A DNA stretch of 64,000 nucleotides from Acinetobacter sp. MB5 (GTDB taxonomy: Bacteria > Pseudomonadota > Gammaproteobacteria > Pseudomonadales > Moraxellaceae): contig NZ_POVU01000003.1 in assembly GCF_003261585.1 (NCBI RefSeq), positions 1-64,000 on the forward strand, read 5' to 3'. The notes below the pieces were generated by a model that made no database searches, was not told the origin of the DNA, and was given only the letters and a program-made list of their open reading frames with translations. Position numbers and translations under genes: made by a program. Positions 9,291 through 18,397 of the stretch are shown here, piece after piece (position 1 is the stretch's first letter; every line of letters starts with the position of its first letter).

Positions 9291-10331
9291 GTGAATATCA
9301 AAGCGATTGAAGGAATCAATGTCAGCCGCGACACGATTAGTATCCATTTCGTGAATGCAGCTTTGACTGGTGTGAAAAGACTGGGCATGGATGTCGAAAC
9401 TCTCCTTTCACATGTCGGCATCGAAGCTGAATTACTCAAACAACCTAAAGCCCGTGTTTCACCTGAACAGTACACGCGTTTTATTCAAATGCTGTGGATG
9501 GTGACTCAAGATGAACATGCAGGTTTTTCTACAGAACCGCGTCGTTTAGGTACTTTTGCCATGATGTGCCAGCTGATTATTCATGCGAAGACCTTAGGTC
9601 AGGCACTTGAATTATCAGAACAATTTTATCGCTTATTCCGTGATGACTGGTTTATTGCGATTGAACGCGATAAACATGAAGCTCGACTAGTTCCTCTTAT
9701 TCCTCGTGAACTCGACCCAGACCATTTCATGACTGAAAGCATGCTAATGATCTGGCATGGTTTGGCATCTTGGCTGATTGACCGTCGTATTTCTTTAGAA
9801 CGCGTGAATTTTGAATACCCTCGCCCAGAACAGGCAGATGAATATGATGCACTGTTCTTTGCACCGCTGATGCAGTTCAATACACCACGTACCGAAATCA
9901 CGTTTGCTGCTGATTATCTGGATTTGCCGATTCGTCAAGATGAAGCAAGTTTGGAAGAATTCCTGAAAAGTGCACCAGCACAACTTTTAGTGAAATTTAA
10001 AAACATCAACTCATTGACCACACGTATTCGTGATGTGCTGAAAAGCCATATTGGCGAAGAAATGCCAACGCTCAATGATGTTGCTTCCATGCTTTATCTT
10101 TCACCACAAACTTTGCGTCGTCGTTTGGCGTCTGAAGGCAAAAGCTATCAAGGTGTCAAAGATGCATTACGTCGTGATGCTGCAATCCACTTGCTTTTAC
10201 AACCAAGTCTGACGCTTGAAGATGTTGCTCAGCAAGTCGGATTTAGTGAAACCAGTACTTTCCACCGCGCTTTCAAAAAATGGACAGGTGTTACACCTGG
10301 TCTATACCGCCAGCTCCACGGTTCACTGTAA
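9291..10331 (+). CDS. AraC-family transcriptional regulator
   Basis: About 346 residues. The N-terminal two thirds match the AraC-binding-2 ligand domain of OruR/ArgR-like regulators (SRDTISIHFVNAALTGVKRLG, with later EYPRPEQADEYDALF). The C-terminal 100 residues hold two helix-turn-helix motifs: PTLNDVASMLYLSPQTLRRR and LEDVAQQVGFSETSTFHRAF, ending KKWTGVTPGLYR. Regulators of this type bind a small molecule and activate nearby or distant genes; the ligand is unknown. I prefer the GTG at 9291, with AGG 10 bases upstream; an in-frame ATG at 9243 has no ribosome site and would add a non-conserved leader. The gene diverges from oprB, so control of the glucose locus is possible but unproven. Confidence 0.85.
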   Translation: MNIKAIEGINVSRDTISIHFVNAALTGVKRLGMDVETLLSHVGIEAELLKQPKARVSPEQYTRFIQMLWMVTQDEHAGFSTEPRRLGTFAMMCQLIIHAKTLGQALELSEQFYRLFRDDWFIAIERDKHEARLVPLIPRELDPDHFMTESMLMIWHGLASWLIDRRISLERVNFEYPRPEQADEYDALFFAPLMQFNTPRTEITFAADYLDLPIRQDEASLEEFLKSAPAQLLVKFKNINSLTTRIRDVLKSHIGEEMPTLNDVASMLYLSPQTLRRRLASEGKSYQGVKDALRRDAAIHLLLQPSLTLEDVAQQVGFSETSTFHRAFKKWTGVTPGLYRQLHGSL

Positions 10332-10467
10332 AAGTTCTGTCAATCTCAGGCCAAGTTCCTGAGATTGATTTCTTCCCTCCTCGTAAGTGACTCCTCATGT
10401 CACATGACATAAAGCCATAAAATTCAAATTTACTGCATAATATAATTTTGGCTAAAAAGATAAAAAT

Positions 10468-11328
10468 ATGAATGATGCGATTCAATCGAGTGCCTTAGTG
10501 ATTGAAGGCGGCGGTATGCGAGCAGCTTTTAGCACAGGTGTTGTTGATGCATTTCTAACAGAAAAATTTAATCCTTTTCAGCTCTACGTTGGCGTTTCTT
10601 CAGGCTCTACAACACTCGCAACTTACCTTGCACAGCAAAAAGGTCGTAATCTCGATATCTTCCTTGACCAAACTCTACGTCCTGAATTTATTCAGTTCAA
10701 ACGCTTCTTGAAAGGCGGAGATTTGATGGATATCAAATGGATGTGGGATGTTTTAGAACAAGAAAATCCTTTAGATCTGAATGCACTCTTTCAAAATCAT
10801 CCTGAATTTTATATTGTCCTCACCCATGCTCATACAGGTCAGGTGCACTACCAACGTGCGCAGCCAGAAACAATCTTAGAAAGTTTACGCGCTTCAAGTT
10901 CCATTCCCTTTCTGACGCGACAACCTGTCTGGGTACAAGAGCAGCCTTTCCTTGATGGCGGTGTTGCTGATGCGCTTCCTGTGCAGTGGGCTGCGCAACA
11001 ACCACAAATTGATGCACTCATGGTAATTCGCACCCGTCCAAAGGACTACGCAAAAGAAGGCAAACGAGGTGATGCTGTACTTTCACGTTTGGTAAAACAT
11101 CGGGGTTTTGCACATAGCCTCAGGCAACGGGCCGAGCGATACAATCAATCCGTTCAGTTTTTACGTGAACAGCAGCCACAGAAAATTTTAGAAATTAACC
11201 CGCCACAACACAAAGATATGGCGGATCGTATGTGCCAAGATCCAAAACGATTACGCTACAGCTATCAGGTTGGCATTGAGGCAGGTTATCGTGCGATGCA
11301 AGACTGGCAAATGCTGCTGAATGATTAG
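10468..11328 (+). CDS. Patatin-like phospholipase family protein
   Basis: A 286-residue serine hydrolase of the patatin family. The oxyanion-hole motif GGGMRA is at 14-19, the nucleophile elbow G-V-S44-S-G at 42-46, and the catalytic aspartate D163 in DGGVADALP. This Ser-Asp dyad hydrolyses acyl esters of lipids. The overall form resembles YjjU-type bacterial patatins, which are cytoplasmic or membrane-associated; there is no signal peptide. The gene ends 1 base before the stop codon of the convergent methyltransferase gene, leaving no room for a separate terminator. The natural substrate is unknown. Confidence 0.85.
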   Translation: MNDAIQSSALVIEGGGMRAAFSTGVVDAFLTEKFNPFQLYVGVSSGSTTLATYLAQQKGRNLDIFLDQTLRPEFIQFKRFLKGGDLMDIKWMWDVLEQENPLDLNALFQNHPEFYIVLTHAHTGQVHYQRAQPETILESLRASSSIPFLTRQPVWVQEQPFLDGGVADALPVQWAAQQPQIDALMVIRTRPKDYAKEGKRGDAVLSRLVKHRGFAHSLRQRAERYNQSVQFLREQQPQKILEINPPQHKDMADRMCQDPKRLRYSYQVGIEAGYRAMQDWQMLLND

Positions 11329-11329
11329 C

Positions 11330-12544
11330 TTAGCAGCGACAGCCTGCGCGCTCTTGGTCGACCAACTCATTTTCCAGCAAGCGTTGCAAACTATGCTGCT
11401 GAATACCATACATCTGTTTCAGTGCTTCAATCTGCGCCATGATTTTCGCATCAGGTTCTGTCACTTCTTTACGTCTTACCGCCAAAATCATCTTATTTTT
11501 ACTGGTGTGCTCTAACGCAACAAACTCAAAAACTTTGGTTTCATAACCATAGGCTTCGAGCAATAATGCGCGAATGGCGTCGGTCAGCATTTCAGATTGC
11601 TGTGCCTGATGAATGCCATATTGCAACATCGGTTTTAACACTTCAGGGCTTTTGAGTTGTGGGCGTAATTCTTTATGACAACATGGTGCGCACATAATCA
11701 CTGAAGCATTTAAACGAATACCACAATGAATCGCAAAATCAGTCGCAATATCACAGGCATGTAATGCAATCATCACATCTAAATGCTCAGGTTGATAACT
11801 ACGGACATCTCCCTGAAAAAATTCAAGCTGATCAAAGTGATTTTTGTCAGCCACTTTCTGGCAAAACTCGACCAAGTTATCGCGCAGCTCTACCCCTGTA
11901 ATTTTCGGTTGCAGTCCTTGCTTGAGCAAATAATCATACATTGCAAAGGTCAAATAACCTTTTCCAGAACCAAAATCAACTACATGCAGCGCACGATCTT
12001 GAGGGGTGATCTGCTCAATCGCATTCGAAAAAATTTCAATAAATTTATTAATTTGTTTCCATTTTCTGGCCATGCTTGGCACAAGCTGAGCTTTCTGATC
12101 GGTAATACCTAAATCTTGCAAATATGCACCATCTTGATTGATATAACGCTGTTTTTCTCGGTTATGCGTGTGTTGAGCCGCTGCAACTTGTTTATTTTGA
12201 CTGCGCGTTAAAACCACTTTTTTCTTGGTTCTTTTAAGCTGCAGTTCCTCACCTTCGAGGAACAAATTGGCTTGTTTACAATTTGAAAGAAGTGATTCAA
12301 CACAGGCATACGCCTCTGCAAAATCATAATTCTTGGTGACATCTTGAGTTTTATACTGATATACCGCACTCAATTTTTGCTGTTGCTGAATCTCGACAAC
12401 CCGAAAACTGATTTTATCCAACTCAGCGATTTCGCCCTGATACTGACTCAATACCAAACGCTGAAACTGATGATCATTAAATGCTGTCTGTAATTGGGCA
12501 AGCCATTGTTGTTCCTGTTCAGAACGCTGAGTCAGTGTGGACAT
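11330..12544 (-). CDS. Class I SAM-dependent methyltransferase, specificity unknown
   Basis: A protein of 404 residues. The first 180 residues are a helical, Gln/Lys-rich domain of unknown role. The SAM-binding motif I is VVDFGSGKGYLTF near residues 188-200, followed by ITGVELRDNLVEFC (motif II) and DVMIALHACDIATDFA (motif IV region). A cysteine group near IMCAPCCHKEL and a terminal GCRC are unusual and could bind metal. The architecture resembles the METTL25/RRNAD1-like methyltransferases, which include rRNA-modifying enzymes; I infer possible RNA substrate weakly. ATG 12544 has AGG 8 bases upstream; GTG 12550 is an alternative. The 3' end abuts the phospholipase gene tail to tail. Confidence 0.75.
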   Translation of the reverse strand: MSTLTQRSEQEQQWLAQLQTAFNDHQFQRLVLSQYQGEIAELDKISFRVVEIQQQQKLSAVYQYKTQDVTKNYDFAEAYACVESLLSNCKQANLFLEGEELQLKRTKKKVVLTRSQNKQVAAAQHTHNREKQRYINQDGAYLQDLGITDQKAQLVPSMARKWKQINKFIEIFSNAIEQITPQDRALHVVDFGSGKGYLTFAMYDYLLKQGLQPKITGVELRDNLVEFCQKVADKNHFDQLEFFQGDVRSYQPEHLDVMIALHACDIATDFAIHCGIRLNASVIMCAPCCHKELRPQLKSPEVLKPMLQYGIHQAQQSEMLTDAIRALLLEAYGYETKVFEFVALEHTSKNKMILAVRRKEVTEPDAKIMAQIEALKQMYGIQQHSLQRLLENELVDQERAGCRC

Positions 12545-12650
12545 AATCACAACCTAAAGAAATTTACAAATCCATTTTAATTGTTCTTACCTTAAATGCA
12601 AAATTGAATTAATATACAAGTGTATTTTTAATTAAAGTTCAACTCTACGC

Positions 12651-13289
12651 ATGCCTCAAATCACCAATTATGATTCCACAGAAGAACATTTCAATGTCAT
12701 TACTCATGGAATCGGTGCTGTTATTGCAATTATTGCCAGTGCGTTATTGCTCTACAAAAGTTCCTTTCTGGCAGCAAGTGAATGGTTCAGTTTATGGGTT
12801 TATGCTTTCAGCCTGATTATGATGCTGGCTTGCTCAACCCTATATCACTGGGCCAAAACCGAAGCAAAACGCCACTGGTATAAAAAGCTCGATCACACTG
12901 CTATTTATTATTTAATTGCAGGGACTTACACACCTTTTTTATATTTAAATATTCCTACAGCCAAAGCACATTATTTACTGATCGCGTTATGGATAATTGC
13001 CGCGATTGGTACAGTATTTAAACTTTGTTTTGCACACCGTTTTGCCAAAGTTTCATTGGCAGCGTACTTACTGATGGGATGGTTTGCTGTGTTGATGATC
13101 AATGACATGCAGCACTATTTGAAAAAAGGCTGCCTTACTCTCTTAGTCGTTGGCGGGCTAGCCTACACTGTAGGTGCATTGTTTTATGCTTTAAAACAGG
13201 TAAGATATACGCATGTTATTTGGCATATCTTTGTACTGATTGGCGCAGGATCACATTTCTTGGCTATTTATCTGTACGCTTTTTCTTAG
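12651..13289 (+). CDS. trhA: Hemolysin III family (PAQR) membrane protein TrhA
   Basis: A 212-residue polytopic protein with about seven transmembrane helices. The hallmarks of the PAQR/hemolysin III family are present: N-terminal EEHFNVITHGIGA, CSTLYHW after helix 2, the KKLDHTAIYYLIAGTYTPF segment, and the C-terminal HVIWHIFVLIGAGSHFLAI. The conserved histidines in these segments probably coordinate a metal in the membrane. Bacterial members (YqfA/TrhA) have been linked to membrane-energy and lipid homeostasis rather than real haemolysis. The gene stands alone and no ribosome site is obvious before the ATG. Confidence 0.9.
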   Translation: MPQITNYDSTEEHFNVITHGIGAVIAIIASALLLYKSSFLAASEWFSLWVYAFSLIMMLACSTLYHWAKTEAKRHWYKKLDHTAIYYLIAGTYTPFLYLNIPTAKAHYLLIALWIIAAIGTVFKLCFAHRFAKVSLAAYLLMGWFAVLMINDMQHYLKKGCLTLLVVGGLAYTVGALFYALKQVRYTHVIWHIFVLIGAGSHFLAIYLYAFS

Positions 13290-13337
13290 CACCTGTCTTT
13301 TACCCGTAGTAACCCTGCTTAAAGGTTTGGTGTATTC

Positions 13338-13375
13338 CGTATTTTTTAAAAAATTACGTATTTTTTTAAAGATTA
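13338..13375 (+). repeat. Tandem 19-bp direct repeat before the MFS gene
   Basis: Two adjacent 19-base units, CGTATTTTTTAAAAAATTA at 13338-13356 and CGTATTTTTTTAAAGATTA at 13357-13375, differ at two positions. The first is nearly palindromic, since CGTA...TACG flanks the T6A6 core. They lie 40 bases before the ATG of the transporter gene. This layout suits a regulator-binding site overlapping the promoter; that is inference. Confidence 0.55.
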
Positions 13376-13414
13376 CGCTATTAAACACCCCTGTTTTTAA
13401 GTAAAGGTTTAATT

Positions 13415-14737
13415 ATGGCGTCATCAACATCTACAGTAACCACAACAGAAACCCAAGCTGTACCCGTAAACTCGAAAACTCGCGTACTGTTAGCCAGTTT
13501 AGTGGGTACAACCATTGAATTTTTTGACTTTTATATCTATGCAACTGCTGCGGTCATTATTTTCCCTCACCTCTTTTTCCCAGCAGGCGATGAAAGCGTA
13601 GCCCGTATTCAGTCTTTAGCGACTTTTGCAATTGCCTTTATTGCACGCCCGATTGGTGCTGCATTATTTGGACATTTAGGCGATCGTATCGGGCGTAAAG
13701 CAACTCTCGTTGCTGCACTACTGACAATGGGTTTATCCACCATCAGTATTGGCTTGTTGCCTACCTACGCACAAATCGGATTAGTTGCACCCTTATTGCT
13801 TGCTTTGTGTCGTTTAGGTCAAGGACTCGGACTTGGTGGAGAATGGAGCGGTGCGGTTTTACTGGCGACAGAAAATGCGCCTGAAGGCAAACGTGCCTGG
13901 TATGGCATGTTTCCACAGCTTGGTGCACCCGTTGGCTTTATTCTAGCTACAGGCGCTTTTTTACTGCTCAGCGCATGTATGTCGAATGAAGATTTCATGC
14001 AATGGGGCTGGCGCATTCCATTTATTTCAAGCGCAGTCTTGGTCATTGTTGGTTTATACATTCGTCTGAAATTACATGAAACACCTGCTTTCCAAAAAGT
14101 TTTGGACAAGCAAAAGGAAGTTAATATTCCTGTAAAAGACGTTTTTACCAAACACTTTAAGACTTTATGCTTAGGCACAATCGCAGCGATTTGTACCTTT
14201 GTGGTGTTCTACCTCACAACCGTTTTTGCTCTACAGTGGGGAACAACCACTTTAGGTTATAGTCGCAATGATTTTCTTGAAATCCAGTTAATCGCCACTT
14301 TATGTTTTGCAGGTACGATTCCTTTATCTGCTGTACTTGCCGAGAAGTTTGGACGTAAAACCACTTCAATTATTGTGTGTATTATTGCTGCGATTTTTGG
14401 AATCTTCTTTGCGCCATTGCTAGCATCAGGAAGCTTGTTTGCAGTATTCATCTTTTTATGTATCGGCTTAAGCATTATGGGTTTAACCTATGGCCCAATT
14501 GGAACCGTACTTTCTGAACAGTTCCCAATTTCGGTACGTTATACAGGCTCAGCACTGACCTTCAATTTGGCAGGTATTTTAGGTGCATCGTTTGCCCCAC
14601 TCATTGCAACTGAACTTGCAAAAAATTATGGTTTAGCGACAGTTGGGTACTATTTATCTACTGCTGCAATTCTGTCATTACTGGCATTTTTGTGCATTCG
14701 AGAAACGAAAGATGTAGATGTAAACGATCAAGTCTGA
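13415..14737 (+). CDS. MFS transporter, metabolite:H+ symporter (MHS) family
   Basis: A 440-residue inner membrane transporter with twelve predicted helices. The MHS signature is clear: GTTIEFFDFYIYATAAV in helix 1, the loop motif GHLGDRIGRKATLV, and GLGLGGEWSGAVLLATENAP near residue 140. These are the hallmarks of the ShiA/ProP/KgtP branch, which takes up organic acids, shikimate, betaine or similar solutes with protons. The exact substrate cannot be read from sequence. AAAGG lies 7 bases before the ATG. A tandem repeat upstream may be its operator. The gene ends at a strong bidirectional terminator. Confidence 0.85.
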   Translation: MASSTSTVTTTETQAVPVNSKTRVLLASLVGTTIEFFDFYIYATAAVIIFPHLFFPAGDESVARIQSLATFAIAFIARPIGAALFGHLGDRIGRKATLVAALLTMGLSTISIGLLPTYAQIGLVAPLLLALCRLGQGLGLGGEWSGAVLLATENAPEGKRAWYGMFPQLGAPVGFILATGAFLLLSACMSNEDFMQWGWRIPFISSAVLVIVGLYIRLKLHETPAFQKVLDKQKEVNIPVKDVFTKHFKTLCLGTIAAICTFVVFYLTTVFALQWGTTTLGYSRNDFLEIQLIATLCFAGTIPLSAVLAEKFGRKTTSIIVCIIAAIFGIFFAPLLASGSLFAVFIFLCIGLSIMGLTYGPIGTVLSEQFPISVRYTGSALTFNLAGILGASFAPLIATELAKNYGLATVGYYLSTAAILSLLAFLCIRETKDVDVNDQV

Positions 14738-14753
14738 TCATCTCTCACACCCA

Positions 14754-14787
14754 TAAAAAAACCAGCAATCATGCTGGTTTTTTTATT
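14754..14787. terminator. Bidirectional intrinsic terminator
   Basis: AAAAAAACCAGCA and TGCTGGTTTTTTT flank a 4-base loop (ATCA). It separates the convergent MFS and yggT-end transcripts and is flanked by A/T tracts on both sides. Confidence 0.9.
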
Positions 14788-14800
14788 TTGGATTTTAGAA

Positions 14801-15367
14801 TTACAGTCCAACAAGCAATATTCGAGCAACCTCACCCATTAGAGCTTCAGCCAGATACAAAGCCAAAAAGGCCAAAATCGGAGATAAATCAATCATTCCC
14901 ATATTTGGCAAAATACGGCGAAATGGTGCAAGCAATGGCTCAGCCAACTCTTGAACAACTTCAATATAAGGAGAATTTGACTGCGTAAATAAGGAGACCC
15001 AACCTAAAATAATTGTGGCGAAAATCAAATATCGACAGAACGTAATCAAGTCTTGAATCATGGTCACAAACGTTAAAATAATCAGATGAAATGCACCATG
15101 TGGCATAACACCTGACAGATATGCAAACCCGACGATTTTCAATAAATACACAATTACCAGCAACACCAAAGCAGCGAGATTCACTCTCCCTTTTGCCAAT
15201 GTTGGGAGAATTGAACTAAATGCATCTACAATTTTAGTGGCTTTAATGGTAGATAAAACAACAGGGTTATATGGATTTACCATCGCTAATTGCATCAAGA
15301 ACCTTAAGAACACCAACAAAATTGCGACGTTCATCAAAATACCAAATAGCGTCGAAGTCATTCCCAT
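14801..15367 (-). CDS. yggT: YggT family inner membrane protein
   Basis: A 188-residue membrane protein with two copies of the YggT domain, each a pair of hydrophobic helices. The conserved second-domain segment LIFATIILGWVSLF and PLLAPFRRILPNMGMIDLSPI are present. The family is linked to osmotic or cell-division roles (Ycf19/YlmG relatives) but its function is not established. AGGA is 10 bases before the ATG. The gene lies 27 bases after proC and is the last gene of the ppx-accA-tilS-proC-yggT run; proC-yggT pairing is common in gamma-proteobacteria. Confidence 0.88.
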   Translation of the reverse strand: MGMTSTLFGILMNVAILLVFLRFLMQLAMVNPYNPVVLSTIKATKIVDAFSSILPTLAKGRVNLAALVLLVIVYLLKIVGFAYLSGVMPHGAFHLIILTFVTMIQDLITFCRYLIFATIILGWVSLFTQSNSPYIEVVQELAEPLLAPFRRILPNMGMIDLSPILAFLALYLAEALMGEVARILLVGL

Positions 15368-15394
15368 TAGCTACTTTTCCTACCTTCCAGTTTA

Positions 15395-16225
15395 TTACTT
15401 AATACTGTCACTTAACTCTTGAGCTAATTCTTGACTACGTTTTTGTGCAGCAGCTAAAGCCGCCTGTATACTTTGCGAGATCTGAGCACGATCAAATACT
15501 TCAAGTGCCGCTTGCGTTGTACCATTTGGTGAAGTCACATTTTTACGCAACTCAGCAGGTGTTTTATCACTACTAATCGCCATTTGCGCTGCACCTAAGG
15601 CAGTTTGTAAAGTCAATGCAGCTGCAACTTTTTCATCTAAGCCAAGATTTTTACCCGCACGAATCATACTTTCCATCAAATAGAAAAAGTATGCAGGGCC
15701 AGAACCTGAAACAGCTGTTACGGCATCAATCTGCGCTTCGCTATTCACCCACAATCCAAGCCCTGTAGCCGCTAGAATTTTAGTGGTTAAATTACGGTCT
15801 TCTTGACTAACTACCGCTTCTGCATACATACCATGTGCACCTGTTTGAACAAGTGCAGGCGTATTTGGCATTACACGTACAATACGCTGTGTACCAGTCA
15901 AAGTTGCAATGGTATCAATCGTCACACCAGCAACAATTGAAATGATTAACTTATTCTCAAACAAACCATGTAAAGGTTTCAAAACACTGGCTAAAACCTG
16001 TGGTTTAACTGCAAGCACAACAACATCTGCATTTTGAATTGCTTTGGCATTGTCCGTAAATACTGCAATATTTTTTTCCTGCAAAATCGAACGAATTTGC
16101 TCAACTGGATCCGCAACTTGAATTTGACTCTCAGGAAGCCCCCGTGAAATCAGCCCACCAATTAAGGCTTGGGCCATATTTCCACCACCAATAAAACTGA
16201 TATTACAATTTAAAGCGCTGTTCAT
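15395..16225 (-). CDS. proC: Pyrroline-5-carboxylate reductase
   Basis: A protein of about 276 residues that reduces 1-pyrroline-5-carboxylate to proline with NAD(P)H, the last step of proline synthesis in the cytoplasm. The N-terminal Rossmann motif is FIGGGNMAQALIGGL. The C-terminal catalytic dimer domain has the signature SGSGPAYFFYLMESM and TSPNGTTQAAL. I chose ATG 16225 because a GAG-containing site lies about 7 bases upstream; a TTG at 16240 is in frame but lacks a ribosome site. It lies 23 bases after tilS and 27 bases before yggT. Confidence 0.95.
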   Translation of the reverse strand: MNSALNCNISFIGGGNMAQALIGGLISRGLPESQIQVADPVEQIRSILQEKNIAVFTDNAKAIQNADVVVLAVKPQVLASVLKPLHGLFENKLIISIVAGVTIDTIATLTGTQRIVRVMPNTPALVQTGAHGMYAEAVVSQEDRNLTTKILAATGLGLWVNSEAQIDAVTAVSGSGPAYFFYLMESMIRAGKNLGLDEKVAAALTLQTALGAAQMAISSDKTPAELRKNVTSPNGTTQAALEVFDRAQISQSIQAALAAAQKRSQELAQELSDSIK

Positions 16226-16248
16226 GCTCACACTCGACAATGTTTTTA

Positions 16249-17601
16249 TTACTCATGAATAAGTTTTGGTTGCCATCCGCCAAACTGACAGTAACAAGAC
16301 TGTGCAAGCCAAAACCCTTGAGGGGTAAAGACTCCTAGAATAACATCATCTTTTGCCAAAATTTGCACCCGATGACGCAACCAAGGAAAAATTTGTGCAT
16401 CCTGCAACGCTTTTTTCAGTGGCCACGCACCAACACGTCCGTATAAATGAATTTTTTCCCCGCCTATACGCGGATAAAGCATCAAAGGAATATCAAGTAG
16501 CTCATGAGATAGACCATACTCTAACTCAGTACAACAATAGTCACCAGAAATCAGTGTAACGAGCTGTTGTTTTGTACAATGAATTTGTTGCTGTACTGGA
16601 ATCTCATCTGTTTGTTTACACAAATATTCCTGTGCCGTTAGACGATATATAGTTTTCTGAAATCGCACATAATAATAAGGCTTTATATACAAACAAGCTT
16701 GAGCATCTGCTTTAGAGTGAATCACTTCACGCTGCAAACGTTCAACAGCATCCAAACTTGGACGATAAGTCAGTTCACCCTTCATCCATGCAGACAATAA
16801 TTGTCGCTGTCGTGCTGCCGTTAATTGCGCTAATACATTCAAACTTAAATGAGAGCCATCCCCACACTTTTTCCAATCCTGCTGAACCACTTCTTGCAAA
16901 ATATCATCCGCATCTTGCATCAATTGTGCATTACGTGCGAGCGCAGATTGCATTTGAGGAAAGCGTTGTTGCAAGACTCCCCACAGTTCAGTTCGACACC
17001 ATGCCCGATCATAATGTGGGTCTGCATTGGTTGGATCAGTCACATAACTCAACTGTAAATCATGTGTCCATTGTTCAATCTGCTCACGAGGGAGATCAAG
17101 TAAAGGACGCCAAATGGTCAAATCATCACGAACATCAACTCGACGCATTGCCGCCAAACCGCCAACACCTGTACCAGACAACAATCGTAACAACACGGTT
17201 TCAGCCTGATCTTGCTGATGATGTGCTAGCACCAAAACTTCGTTCGGTTGTTTATGCTGTAAAAATGCAGCATAACGCGCATTTCTTGCTTGTTGCTCAA
17301 GATTACCTGAAACCACATCAACGCATTCAACCACACATGGCATATCAAGCTGTCGACAAAAATCTGCCACGACTTTACCCCAAGTTGAACTTGGTTCTTG
17401 CAATTGATGGTCGATATAGATGGCGCGAACGCGCTGAGGAAAGAGGGAGTGCAGTAAATATAACAGCAGCATGGAATCCATGCCGCCGCTACATCCAATC
17501 AGAAAATTCTGTTGTAAGAAATGCTGGTCAGCATCTATTAAGATGCTAGACCTAAGTTGTTGCTGCCAAATTTCATTAAACGTTGATAACGAGCTTCGCA
17601 T
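16249..17601 (-). CDS. tilS: tRNA(Ile)-lysidine synthetase
   Basis: A 450-residue N-type ATP pyrophosphatase that attaches lysine to C34 of the minor tRNA-Ile (CAU anticodon), which switches its identity from Met to Ile. The PP-loop SGGMDS is at residues 38-43 and the YIDHQLQ and [21 protein letters not shown] segments follow, as in the family. The C-terminal tRNA-binding parts run to the end. The ATG at 17601 lies inside the 3' end of accA, so the two coding regions overlap by 64 bases. No internal start before the PP-loop is suitable, so I accept the overlap as real. This coupling of an essential lipid gene and an essential tRNA-modifying gene is tight. Confidence 0.95.
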   Translation of the reverse strand: MRSSLSTFNEIWQQQLRSSILIDADQHFLQQNFLIGCSGGMDSMLLLYLLHSLFPQRVRAIYIDHQLQEPSSTWGKVVADFCRQLDMPCVVECVDVVSGNLEQQARNARYAAFLQHKQPNEVLVLAHHQQDQAETVLLRLLSGTGVGGLAAMRRVDVRDDLTIWRPLLDLPREQIEQWTHDLQLSYVTDPTNADPHYDRAWCRTELWGVLQQRFPQMQSALARNAQLMQDADDILQEVVQQDWKKCGDGSHLSLNVLAQLTAARQRQLLSAWMKGELTYRPSLDAVERLQREVIHSKADAQACLYIKPYYYVRFQKTIYRLTAQEYLCKQTDEIPVQQQIHCTKQQLVTLISGDYCCTELEYGLSHELLDIPLMLYPRIGGEKIHLYGRVGAWPLKKALQDAQIFPWLRHRVQILAKDDVILGVFTPQGFWLAQSCYCQFGGWQPKLIHE

Positions 17602-18362
17602 CGTGCTTCAGCATCCATCGATTGTAATTCCGCTAATGCTTCTTTAAGCACTTCACGTAAGTTATCCATGACTTGTTCAGGGTTTAGGTGTGCACCTTCA
17701 CCTTCATCAACGATATGTTCAACAATACCTATTTTTTGTAGTTTTTCAGCAGTTAGTGCTAGAGCTTCACTTGCTTGCTCTGCTTTTTCTGCAGTTTTCC
17801 ACAAAATAGACGCACAACCTTCAGGTGAAATCACTGAATAGATACTATGTGACAACATGATCACACGGTCTGCAACGCCAATACCAAGCGCACCACCAGA
17901 ACCACCTTCACCCAATACAGTTGCAATCACAGGCACTTTCAAACGAGAAAGTTGTGCAAGGCTTGTTGCAATCGCTTCTGCTTGACCACGCTCTTCTGCA
18001 CCTACACCCGGGTATGCACCCATCGTATCGATAAAGGTAAATACAGGAAGGTTAAAACGCTCAGCAAGGTCAAGTAAACGTTGTGATTTACGATAGCCCT
18101 CTGGATTACACATCCCGAAGTTATGCTGTAAACGCTCACGAGTCGTACGACCACGATGTTGACCTACAACCATTACAGGCTGGCCTTCAAAACGCGCTAA
18201 ACCACCAATCATTGCACCATCGTCACCGAAAACACGGTCACCATGCAAAGTATCAAACTCATCAAACAATTCACTTGCATAGTCTAAAAACTGTGGACGC
18301 TCAGGATGACGGGCGATTTGTACAGTTTTCCATGCTTTAGATTGAGCAGATTTATTTTTCAT
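17538..18362 (-). CDS. accA: Acetyl-CoA carboxylase carboxyltransferase subunit alpha
   Basis: A 274-residue subunit that, with AccD, moves CO2 from carboxybiotin to acetyl-CoA to make malonyl-CoA for fatty acid synthesis. The crotonase-fold core is obvious: [38 protein letters not shown] and [19 protein letters not shown], followed by [13 protein letters not shown]. The length is shorter than the E. coli protein (319 residues) because the N-terminal helical extension is reduced. An AAGGAT site lies about 12 bases before the ATG. It lies 35 bases after ppx and overlaps tilS by 64 bases. Confidence 0.96.
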   Translation of the reverse strand: MKNKSAQSKAWKTVQIARHPERPQFLDYASELFDEFDTLHGDRVFGDDGAMIGGLARFEGQPVMVVGQHRGRTTRERLQHNFGMCNPEGYRKSQRLLDLAERFNLPVFTFIDTMGAYPGVGAEERGQAEAIATSLAQLSRLKVPVIATVLGEGGSGGALGIGVADRVIMLSHSIYSVISPEGCASILWKTAEKAEQASEALALTAEKLQKIGIVEHIVDEGEGAHLNPEQVMDNLREVLKEALAELQSMDAEARCEARYQRLMKFGSNNLGLAS

Positions 18363-18397
18363 AGGTCGAATATTATCCTTAAATTAACCAAATCGAG

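Noticed and set aside
16758..17549. 263-codon plus-strand frame opposite tilS
   Set aside because: Antisense shadow of a strongly supported gene; His/Gln-rich composition typical of a reversed frame.
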